A DNA stretch of 54,473 bases, from positions 1 through 54,473 of the forward strand of contig JAUHWU010000005.1 in the NCBI GenBank assembly GCA_030427065.1, read 5' to 3'. Under the pieces are notes generated by a model. It had not been told where the DNA came from, did not search any database, and saw only the letters and a program-made list of their open reading frames with translations. This document shows positions 1 to 6,554 of the stretch, piece by piece. The stretch is from Gammaproteobacteria bacterium (GTDB lineage Bacteria > Pseudomonadota > Gammaproteobacteria > Pseudomonadales > Pseudohongiellaceae). Position numbers and translations under genes: made by a program. The number at the start of each line of letters is the position of its first letter. The stretch's first letter is position 1.

Positions 1-387
1 AGGCTTTGACGTGGGGTCGCCGGCGTTGGATAAGAGGATTAGTTGTTCCCGCGCTAATTCTGAACCCAGGATCGCTGCATGAGTCAGTGTATTGATGGCC
101 TGGGGCCAGTTTTTTTCCTGAAAAATTCCTGTAGCCTGAAAAACGGCAATAACAGACACCGCTTCTGGAACACCCGCCTGGGCCGCCTCCATGATAAATG
201 AAGCGCCTTCCCTTGGGAGATAAGGCGAACGATCCCCTACCAGCAGCCTCTTGCCCAGAACTGTTTTCGCGATTTCATCGCCATTCTGGGTTGCGCCTGC
301 CAGTACATTGATCGCTTCATCATGGTTGCCCTGGGCATCCAGTTCATTAACCTGTATTAGTACTGTGTTTGATTGCTTGTTTTTCAT
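1..387 (-). CDS. Helical-repeat (Sel1/TPR-like) protein, C-terminus outside window
   Basis: The minus strand is open from an ATG at 385-387 to the window edge (129 codons), so only the N-terminal part is visible. It is rich in Ala, Leu, Glu and Gln with spaced small residues, as in Sel1/TPR solenoids, for example 'GASFIMEAAQAGVPEAV' and 'HAAILGSELAREQLILL'. There is no signal peptide, so a cytoplasmic location is likely. The pattern reminds me of the solenoid that precedes a 2OG-Fe(II) oxygenase (prolyl-4-hydroxylase-like) domain in some proteobacteria, but no catalytic domain can be seen, so that is a guess. The gene is divergent from the one starting at 564. No clear ribosome binding site precedes the ATG. 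Confidence 0.6.
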   Translation of the reverse strand, partial: MKNKQSNTVLIQVNELDAQGNHDEAINVLAGATQNGDEIAKTVLGKRLLVGDRSPYLPREGASFIMEAAQAGVPEAVSVIAVFQATGIFQEKNWPQAINTLTHAAILGSELAREQLILLSNAGDPTSKP

Positions 388-563
388 AGGCAGATATTTA
401 CTTCTTTACACTATAAGAATTCCTGTCGAAACGCAGTGTAGAATGTATGAAGGGAGTCAGTCCAATAAATAAGCCTGTTTTGGCCCAATTATCCGATAGG
501 GAAGCTTGTCCTGTTTTTGCCTTTCCATTACTCTTGTCATCCTTGGTTACAGGAGCACAATCA

Positions 564-1244
564 ATGTTTAAATTCCTCGGAAAATATTCGTTAGTCATCA
601 TACTTATATCCTTTAATTCTTCCTCTTCGGCGCAAGAGGTAGAGAGTTTTCTGGCCTGTGGTGAAATCCCGGACAGAGTGGAGAGGGTGCTTTGCCTGGA
701 AACTGCTCTGGAGCAATCAGCTTCCACAGGGGAAGCACAAGCAGACCCGATGACAGAGCCTGTAAGTGAAGTTTCTGAAAGCGCGAACAATGCCCGGGAA
801 CTGGAAGATTTTGGCAGAATTGATACACCTCGCGACGACACAGTTGCCAATGAAGAAGTCGATACTAAAGGCTTCAAAATGCCGGTGATAGGCAACCTGT
901 TTCGACGTAACCGTGACGAGGGTCAGGAGCAGGAAGTGTCAGTGAGCGAAGATCCTGTGGCTGACCGCCTGGAGAATTTTGGTCGGAGTACGACCAGTAA
1001 GGTCATTGAAAATGCCGAGGGGCAAGAAGAGCTGATTGATGTGGTGACTGAGTTAACCATGGCAAAGCCGAATATGTGGCTTATTCGCCTGGCAAGTGGT
1101 CAGGTTTGGCGCCAGACACATACCAGGCGCTACAACCTGAGAAAGGGAGATGAAGTCAGAATTTATCCTACCCAGTGGGGTGAAAATTATCGCCTGGAAA
1201 CTGAACGGTTAAGTGGTTTCATTCAGATGGTAAGAGTCGAATAA
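564..1244 (+). CDS. Conserved periplasmic protein of unknown function
   Basis: A 226-residue protein. I chose the ATG at 564 because AGGAG lies 9-13 bases upstream and it opens a clean signal peptide (hydrophobic core LVIILISF, cut near SSSAQ). An in-frame ATG at 447 would add 39 residues that lack such features. The middle (about 40-160) is acidic and low in complexity. The last 65 residues are the compact part, with 'MWLIRLASGQVWRQ' followed by 'LRKGDEVRIYPT'. This resembles a small beta-rich C-terminal module seen in many uncharacterised proteobacterial exported proteins ('GQVWRQ...G..V.I'). I do not know the function. It stands alone, 24 bp before the convergent end of the next gene. Confidence 0.7.
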   Translation: MFKFLGKYSLVIILISFNSSSSAQEVESFLACGEIPDRVERVLCLETALEQSASTGEAQADPMTEPVSEVSESANNARELEDFGRIDTPRDDTVANEEVDTKGFKMPVIGNLFRRNRDEGQEQEVSVSEDPVADRLENFGRSTTSKVIENAEGQEELIDVVTELTMAKPNMWLIRLASGQVWRQTHTRRYNLRKGDEVRIYPTQWGENYRLETERLSGFIQMVRVE

Positions 1245-1268
1245 CAGCTTCAGCGATATTGAAAGGAT

Positions 1269-2000
1269 TCAGGTATTTCTAATACTTTTCAGTCGATCCT
1301 GTCGGGCCTTTTTGTTAACCCACTGGTTGGCCTGCTTCAGGCCGATACAGTAAGCGGACACCATTGCCAATAAACAGACGTAGCCTGTCTTATTATGCAG
1401 GGTAAATAGACTGTTCCAGTCCCAAAGGTGAATGTTGATCATCTTGAATGAATCAGTATGGATGTTGCCGGTCATACCATAACCGATTGCTAAGATATCA
1501 TTGTTGTTCCAGGGCGTAAAGATATCCATAAAAGCGGCTACCCAATAGCCAAAAACCCCCAGCGCAGTTTGCCTTTGTAAAGCTGTGTATCCTTTCCCAG
1601 ATAAAAAATCACCATAGGCACGGTCGCTAGTACCAGATCCATGGCATCTCCGCCCACAGTAATAAGCATATCAGCGGTATTTTCCGAAATAATCAAAGTG
1701 CCGTAGAGCTGAATCAGGAAGATGATAATGGCTGGAACAAGCCAGGCAGGTCTTTTATTCACCAGGGCATAGCGAGTCAGCATCAATAATGCTGTCAGCA
1801 CCGCAATTGACGAAATATAGCCTCTTTCCCCGGAACTGACCGTGACCCACAAGGAGGGAATGGAATTAAATCCACATAACCAGCCGGTAACGGTATGGCC
1901 CATTTCATGAACCGGCATGCCAAAAACGATGCGCTGCATACCTGACAAAAAAACCTGTTATCTGGACCAGCATGGCAGGCTGGGCAATCAGGCAGACCAT
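1269..2000 (-). pseudogene. M50-like membrane zinc metalloprotease, broken by two frameshifts
   Basis: Three pieces in different frames join into one membrane protein of about 245 residues if one base is added at each of two homopolymers. Piece 1 starts at ATG 1998-2000 (MVCLIAQPAMLVQITGFF) and stays in frame to the A7 run at 1947-1953. Piece 2 (to 1538) holds the zinc-protease motif in 'GMPVHEMGHTVTGWLCGF' and several membrane segments, with 'GGDAMDLVLAT' further on as a possible third-ligand region. It loses frame at A5C5 (1551-1560). Piece 3 (to 1269) continues 'GYWVAAFMDIFTPWNN'. HExxH next to membrane helices fits site-2-protease-like (M50) peptidases. The start overlaps the preceding gene by 13 bp. 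Both breaks lie in homopolymers, so they may be sequencing errors or real decay. Confidence 0.65.
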
Positions 2001-2227
2001 TTTTTCAAACCCCGGGTCCTTGACGGGAACCGGGGGGTATTTATCTGAAAAGATGAATGCTCAGTTTCTTCGCTTTTGAGAGGGATTTTGGGCTCAGATT
2101 TTCCTTTGTTTTTTATAGCCTCTGCTTTTATATAATCAGCGCCACAATCCAGACAAATTAACCCATGCTGTTTCGGTAAGTTGCACCAGGCACAAGTATT
2201 AAACTGAAAGTTGGTGTCACTATTCAA
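1988..2227 (-). CDS. Small zinc-ribbon-like protein
   Basis: A 79-residue protein starting at a TTG (2225-2227) that overlaps the previous gene by 8 bp, which suggests translational coupling. There is no in-frame ATG. The N-terminal part has two CxxC pairs, 'CAWCNLP' (Cys12, Cys15) and 'CLDCGAD' (Cys25, Cys28), ten residues apart, which is a plausible zinc knuckle. The C-terminal half is basic and polar. It has no signal peptide or membrane segment. It sits between a secreted protein gene and the broken metalloprotease and overlaps both, so the three are probably co-transcribed. I do not recognise a named family. The short length and TTG start lower confidence. Confidence 0.5.
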   Translation of the reverse strand: MNSDTNFQFNTCAWCNLPKQHGLICLDCGADYIKAEAIKNKGKSEPKIPLKSEETEHSSFQINTPRFPSRTRGLKKWSA

Positions 2228-3599
2228 AACTGAAAATGTCTTCTTCTTCCGGCCGACTCATGTCCTGCTCAAAATATTTTTGCCATAGATAGTTCCAGGG
2301 GCGGCCATACATATCAGGGATTTCATACTCGATGACTTCTCCCGGATTCACCGGCGTGGCAACACCATCAACCGGAAAAATTGACTGTATGCATTCAACA
2401 AAAACATAGGGGGTGGCATTGGCGTCATCAAATTCATTTTGCTTGGTGTAGTTTCGAATGATGCGAATGGGTTCCACCAGCGCTTCCGGGTCATAAAAAA
2501 TGGACTCATGATTCAGGCCGATAAAATTGCCTTCCTCATCCCTGTTAGGGGTATAGATTTCTATGGTCTGCAACAGGTTTGAAAAATCCGGGGCGGCATG
2601 CACTTTCCATCCCTGAATATTGGAAGTCCATGTAATAAGTACATCGTTGTCCCAGAAACCAATGGTTTCCCCATACCAGCGCGGTACATCTTCTCCCAGT
2701 CTGGGCACGAGGCCATTCATATTGAATTCCCTGCCAATATGAATGTTGGTAATAAAGTTACGTGCCACACCGGCCAGAATCTGGACCATGTTCGGTGTCA
2801 CCATAATGTAATTTTCCCAGATCGCCGCTTCATGCCAACGACGCATAAAGCCCTCCGGCCAGCAATACTGTGAGGGCCATTGTGCCGCGTTGGTATTGGC
2901 GTGGTGGTAGGCTTCCTGCACAAAGCGAGTTTGATATTCATCGGTCAGCAGGGAAAGAATCGTCGGAATCTGGTTATGACGCATCCGATACCAGTAGTAA
3001 TTCTCAGGTGTGCGTCCCGGGTGTTCGTAAATACCTGACCACTCTCCGGGTACAGTGGCATAAGTATGTTTGGTTGGCCCTCCGCGCTGACGGGTTTCCC
3101 CAATCAAAGCCTCGTAATGCTCCTGCGCACTGCTAAAGAGGTATGGGCTGACGATAGCTTCTCTGGGATAATCCCGGTCACAGTATCCCCAGGCGGCGGT
3201 AGCAGGGGGGTTGTCGCCCACCAGAGCTCTGCGATTACCACCCCAGATATCTTCGAGAGCTGCGGAGGTATTGCAGCGGAAATAACGCGGATCCATCCAT
3301 AATTCGCGGTCAGCATAAAAGTCATCGGAGGTGAATAAATCACGTTCCAGTGGAGTTATGTCTTCAGGTGTCTCTCCGGGTTCAGCGGCGCCGGTAAAAC
3401 GTCTTGGCCTTTGTTCAAAGGAACCCACTGCGCCCATTACCCGCATTGTCGCACCGGTAAACGGATATTCATTAATATCTGCGGCTAGCGGTGCTCCGCG
3501 GCCTACACTGGTAAAACCGATATCTGCAGTTTTTTGTGCGGATGCAGCATTGGTCATTAATAGAACCGATAGCGCTACAAGTATTTTCTTCCCTGTCAT
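2220..3599 (-). CDS. Large secreted protein of the 'WEGD' family, unknown function
   Basis: A 459-residue exported protein with a signal peptide (MTGKKILVALSVLLMTNAASAQ). Its second half matches the plan of two other secreted proteins here (4185-4943 and 31199-32032): a Cys-Trp-Pro near residue 240, a segment ending 'RNFITNIHIGREF', then 'WYGETIGFWDNDVLITWTS' (the counterpart of 'GHWEGDELVVNT') and a final aromatic-Val-x-x-Cys ('YVFVEC'). The first half (about 25-235) is an extra region with several cysteines. I know no function for this family. A strong terminator at 3711-3740 separates it from the DUF6152 gene upstream, so it probably has its own promoter in the 160-bp gap. It overlaps the zinc-ribbon gene downstream. 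Confidence 0.7.
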   Translation of the reverse strand: MTGKKILVALSVLLMTNAASAQKTADIGFTSVGRGAPLAADINEYPFTGATMRVMGAVGSFEQRPRRFTGAAEPGETPEDITPLERDLFTSDDFYADRELWMDPRYFRCNTSAALEDIWGGNRRALVGDNPPATAAWGYCDRDYPREAIVSPYLFSSAQEHYEALIGETRQRGGPTKHTYATVPGEWSGIYEHPGRTPENYYWYRMRHNQIPTILSLLTDEYQTRFVQEAYHHANTNAAQWPSQYCWPEGFMRRWHEAAIWENYIMVTPNMVQILAGVARNFITNIHIGREFNMNGLVPRLGEDVPRWYGETIGFWDNDVLITWTSNIQGWKVHAAPDFSNLLQTIEIYTPNRDEEGNFIGLNHESIFYDPEALVEPIRIIRNYTKQNEFDDANATPYVFVECIQSIFPVDGVATPVNPGEVIEYEIPDMYGRPWNYLWQKYFEQDMSRPEEEDIFSFE

Positions 3600-3710
3600 T
3601 CTTAAATCCCCCTCAGAATGCGGATTAATACTTAATCAGAGACTCCCTGATTTACAACTGGAATGCTCCCTGATAACGTTTTTGTCTAAAGCAAGAAAGC
3701 CCATTTTCAA

Positions 3711-3740
3711 AAGAAAAAAAAGCGGGGTAATTACCCCGCC
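3711..3740 (-). terminator. Rho-independent terminator after the DUF6152 gene
   Basis: Read on the minus strand, a perfect GC-rich dyad (GCGGGGTAATTACCCCGC, 3722-3739) is followed by a run of seven or eight T. It lies 20 bp after the stop codon at 3760. Confidence 0.85.
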
Positions 3741-3759
3741 AGATTAGTTAATACTGGTA

Positions 3760-4146
3760 TCAGTCTGCTCCAGTTACTCGACCGATTTCCTCTCCATCGG
3801 GCGTTCGCAGTGCTGTTACGTAACCACCATCATTGCCATTACGCATGGGCGCTATTCGAATGGTGACAGTGTCTCCTTCAGTAAACATGTCAGGCATCAG
3901 ACCCTGGCGACGCATGTTGTTGCGACTATGACCTTCAAACTCGATATTTCGAGTGCCACGAGCATCGTCCGTAACTTCCAATACCAGACGCATATGCGGG
4001 TTGGCAAAACGGGCTTCTATAACCTTACCTTCCACCAGTACAGTATTTCTAAAGTCGAATTGTGCCGCGGAATGATGTGCATAAAGAGAAGCACTGAAAA
4101 GCAAGGTTGAAATTATAATGGCTGAATACTTTAAAAAAGATTTCAC
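3760..4146 (-). CDS. DUF6152 family periplasmic protein
   Basis: A 128-residue exported protein starting at GTG (4144-4146) with GAGGAAAT just upstream. The signal peptide ends '...FSASLYA', so cleavage would give a mature N-terminus of His-His-Ser ('HHSAAQFDF'). A second conserved feature is 'ARFANPHMRLVLEV', the Asn-Pro-His motif typical of DUF6152 (family matched from memory). The mature domain is about 105 residues and looks like a small beta-barrel with a Val-x-Gly-x-Val strand. The function is unknown. An N-terminal His plus an internal His could bind a metal, which is my inference. It lies 38 bp after the secreted 'WEGD' protein at 4185-4943. The same pairing recurs at 31199-32518, so the two products probably work together in the periplasm. 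Confidence 0.85.
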   Translation of the reverse strand: MKSFLKYSAIIISTLLFSASLYAHHSAAQFDFRNTVLVEGKVIEARFANPHMRLVLEVTDDARGTRNIEFEGHSRNNMRRQGLMPDMFTEGDTVTIRIAPMRNGNDGGYVTALRTPDGEEIGRVTGAD

Positions 4147-4184
4147 TTTATTTCCTCGTCGATATTTTTGGTAAAAAATACTAT

Positions 4185-4943
4185 TTATTCCTGAACCATT
4201 TCCAGTCCAGCATCTTTATATAACTGTTCCATTTCATCAAGCCATAGGGGCTCGCTACATTCGTAAGTCATCACATGATAATCAGCAAGTTCCTGCCAGC
4301 GTTTTGTCGTAACAAAAGGCTCTTCCAGCCAGAGTGGATCGGTCATGGTAAGGTCGGCTGCCAGTACCCGGGTGCCGTCTTCAAGTGGCGTGTCGAAGTA
4401 ATACTCTTCGCGAATCGTGGCCTGATTACTGTGGGGATAACGGGAATCAACCTGGTTTTTTAAACGGCTGGTTTCCACTATCAATCTGTCACCTTCCCAG
4501 TATGCTGCAGAGTATCCGTTACGTTCAGGGAAAAAAGTCGAGGGATCTTCGGCTTCATCGCCAATATATATCCGGCGAATTTCGTTATGTGCTTCGTATA
4601 TGGCAAAGAGTTGTTCGGGCCGCTGGATGATTTCCATAGGGTAACCACCTGAACCCAGCATGGATGCAGGCATGCCATAACCCACGCAGGCATTGCCTGC
4701 GCCATAATTTGTGCCTTCAGTGACAGAGATGAAATCCTGTCGGGCTTTTAAGGCCTCGGGCGTGAGTTTTATTTCACCCGGAGGTGCAGCAAAAGCCCCG
4801 GCGCCTCCATTTCCCCTGTAAGTAGTCCAGGACCCGGAAAAATCGGGCTTGTCTGCAGCTGAAGCAGCTAAAGGAAAAAACAGAATACTAAGCATTAACC
4901 CGAGACAGGTGCTGACTCGAAATTGGGAAATTTTTTTTTGCAT
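4185..4943 (-). CDS. Secreted 'WEGD' family protein, partner of DUF6152
   Basis: A 252-residue protein with a signal peptide (cut near LAASAADK) and GGAGAG just before the ATG. The mature part begins 'PDFSGSW', the usual opening of this family, then shows 'CVGYGMP', 'ERNGYSAAYWEGDRLIVETS', 'ADLTMTDPLWL' and a late 'TKRW...YEC'. These blocks occur in the same order in the protein at 31199-32032 and, less clearly, at 2220-3599, so the three are paralogues. The alternation of short blocks suggests an all-beta fold. The function is not known to me. It is the first gene of a two-gene unit with the DUF6152 gene, ended by the terminator at 3711-3740. Confidence 0.75.
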   Translation of the reverse strand: MQKKISQFRVSTCLGLMLSILFFPLAASAADKPDFSGSWTTYRGNGGAGAFAAPPGEIKLTPEALKARQDFISVTEGTNYGAGNACVGYGMPASMLGSGGYPMEIIQRPEQLFAIYEAHNEIRRIYIGDEAEDPSTFFPERNGYSAAYWEGDRLIVETSRLKNQVDSRYPHSNQATIREEYYFDTPLEDGTRVLAADLTMTDPLWLEEPFVTTKRWQELADYHVMTYECSEPLWLDEMEQLYKDAGLEMVQE

Positions 4944-5060
4944 GGACTCTCCGGTGATTTATTAAATTCTGATCAAAATCAATTGGCTATTGCTATTATA
5001 GACATAGCTTGAGGTTTTGCTAAAAGCATTAGTTGGGCTTTATCTTTGTAACCAGTCAGA

Positions 5061-5094
5061 AAACGCTCTGCACAGCATTATGATGTGCAGAGCG
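5061..5094 (-). terminator. Hairpin, probable terminator of the GFA-type gene
   Basis: A perfect 10-bp stem (CGCTCTGCAC at 5064-5073 with GTGCAGAGCG at 5085-5094) lies 20 bp beyond the stop of the minus-strand gene at 5114. On that strand it is followed by only four T, so termination may be weak. Confidence 0.55.
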
Positions 5095-5113
5095 ACTCTG
5101 ATGACTTGCTGTT

Positions 5114-5548
5114 CTAGCTACCTTCTGGCCAAACAAAGTCAGGACGCAGACCCTCAAACACAGGGCGACCATCTTCAGGTTGAGGTTCGCCGGATGCCGG
5201 ATCGTAAAAAGCATGGTAGCTGGCCTGGGGGAAATCTGATGAATATCCCATCAGGTTTGGTACCACAACTCGAATACGGCCTTGCTTGTCGTCCAGCATA
5301 ATAGGAGTACCGCAATCACTGCAGACACATAGTTCAAGTGGTCCATCTGGATTCTGGTCATTGAAAGGTATTCTGTTCAATGCGCTTTCATTATCGACAG
5401 TCAGATCGTCATGATTAAAAAATACAACATGAGTGGTGTCTTGTCCCGTTACTCGTTTACAAACAGAACAGTGGCACGTGTGGTTATCGATTGGGTCATT
5501 GTCTGATTGTGTGTGTATGTGGTCACACCCACCTGCGTATTTGGACAT
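5114..5548 (-). CDS. GFA/CENP-V family zinc protein
   Basis: A 144-residue cytoplasmic protein of the glutathione-dependent formaldehyde-activating (GFA) superfamily. The zinc ligands are visible: Cys8, the CHCSVC block (Cys25, Cys27, Cys30) and Cys74, Cys76 and Cys79 in 'CVCSDCGTP'. Family members bind two zinc ions. Some have been proposed to join formaldehyde to glutathione, others are S-lyases or have no known activity, so the substrate cannot be given. The 'ASYHAFYDPAS' segment near residue 108 is typical of this group. The ATG (5546-5548) follows a purine-rich GGGGAAAT. It is a single-gene unit with a hairpin downstream. Confidence 0.85.
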   Translation of the reverse strand: MSKYAGGCDHIHTQSDNDPIDNHTCHCSVCKRVTGQDTTHVVFFNHDDLTVDNESALNRIPFNDQNPDGPLELCVCSDCGTPIMLDDKQGRIRVVVPNLMGYSSDFPQASYHAFYDPASGEPQPEDGRPVFEGLRPDFVWPEGS

Positions 5549-5868
5549 ATTTTATTTCCCCTGGGAGAATGAATGAAAATTATACTTATTGTTATAGCGC
5601 CATTGAGTATAAAAACCCTTGGCACTATGTGGCAATACTATTTCGGCCTAATCTGGAAATAGTTTTATGAGAAAAGGGTCAGGCATCACTGATTAAAGGA
5701 CAATTGTGGGGAATAACTCTATATTAATTCTTGGGTTGCGGATGTGTCACTGCTCAAGTATTAGGTACAGATACAATCTGTAAAAAACAACTTATGAATC
5801 ACTGGACGATAATCAAAGGTGTGTTTATGCTTGCTCATCTTTTTTTTAAGTCCGAGTGGGAATACCTG
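5549..5868. other. 320-bp intergenic region between divergent genes
   Basis: I see no coding sequence here. On the minus strand a TATAAT hexamer (plus-strand 5579-5584) could be the -10 box of the GFA-type gene, but no good -35 lies at the right distance. In-frame codons upstream of 5869 could extend the SRPBCC gene to ATG 5827 or farther, but the added residues do not look like a protein start. Confidence 0.4.
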
Positions 5869-6369
5869 ATGAAATTATTATTAAGATTAACGGTAATTGT
5901 TTTTGCGCTGACTGCATCTTGCACACTTTTTGCTGCAGAGCCTGAATACGTAAGTATTGAAATGGAAATTGATATTAACAAGTCAGCTGGAGAAGTTTGG
6001 GCTGCGGTAGGCGGCTATTGTGATATTGCTGAGTGGGGTGGCCTGGATTGTGCGATCACTTCCGGTAATGGGGGAATGGGAACGGTACGTGATCTGTTGG
6101 GTGGTCGCATAGTCGAGATACTGGTAGCGCAAACAGAACTTTCCTATGGTTATACGCAGCCCGTTCAGGAAGGGCAGTTTTACAATCTTTACCACGGCTT
6201 CATGGAAGCCCGGCCGGTAAGCAGTAATTCATCAAAAATGCTTTATACCCTGATATATGATGTCTCCAATCTGGAAAGCCAGGAAGCCAAGGATGCAGAT
6301 ATGGCACGGCGACGCGGTATGTTTGAGGGTATGCTAAGGAATATGAAGGATATTGCCGAATCACAATAG
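5869..6369 (+). CDS. Secreted SRPBCC (START/Bet v1-like) protein
   Basis: A 166-residue protein. The ATG at 5869 is chosen because it opens a standard signal peptide (KLLLRLTVIVFALTASCTLFAAEP). The mature part has the SRPBCC pattern: an opening strand 'VSIEMEIDINKSAGEVWAAV', then 'GYCDIAEW', 'GTVRDLLGG', a central 'LSYGYTQPV' strand and a C-terminal amphipathic helix ending 'MLRNMKDIAES'. This fold encloses a hydrophobic ligand cavity, and export suggests binding of a lipid or aromatic compound outside the cytoplasm. No ligand can be inferred. The ribosome binding site is weak, so an upstream start at 5827 cannot be ruled out. A clear terminator follows. Confidence 0.75.
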   Translation: MKLLLRLTVIVFALTASCTLFAAEPEYVSIEMEIDINKSAGEVWAAVGGYCDIAEWGGLDCAITSGNGGMGTVRDLLGGRIVEILVAQTELSYGYTQPVQEGQFYNLYHGFMEARPVSSNSSKMLYTLIYDVSNLESQEAKDADMARRRGMFEGMLRNMKDIAESQ

Positions 6370-6414
6370 CACTTCAGCAATGAAGGCTAGCAATTATAAT
6401 TATATTTTTAATTT

Positions 6415-6439
6415 AGAGCGGATTTTTCCGCTCTTTTTT
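6415..6439 (+). terminator. Rho-independent terminator after the SRPBCC gene
   Basis: An 8-bp stem (AGAGCGGA 6415-6422, TCCGCTCT 6427-6434) with a TTTT loop is followed by a T run to 6439. Confidence 0.85.
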
Positions 6440-6554
6440 ATTGTCTTTCTCCAGTTCAGGGCCGGGATAAGTCCTAAAGCTGGACTGCTTCAATAATGCA
6501 ATATATGCTTCATTTCCATTTTTTATGATAGACATCCATTTTTCAGGGGGAAAT

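Noticed and set aside
5629..5644. TTGGCACTATGTGGCA, sigma-54-like sequence upstream of the SRPBCC gene
   Set aside because: GG and GC are 9 bp apart, not 10, and the -12 TTGC is missing.
5731..5868. Upstream extension of the SRPBCC gene to 5731
   Set aside because: It would place the clear signal peptide 46 residues inside the protein.
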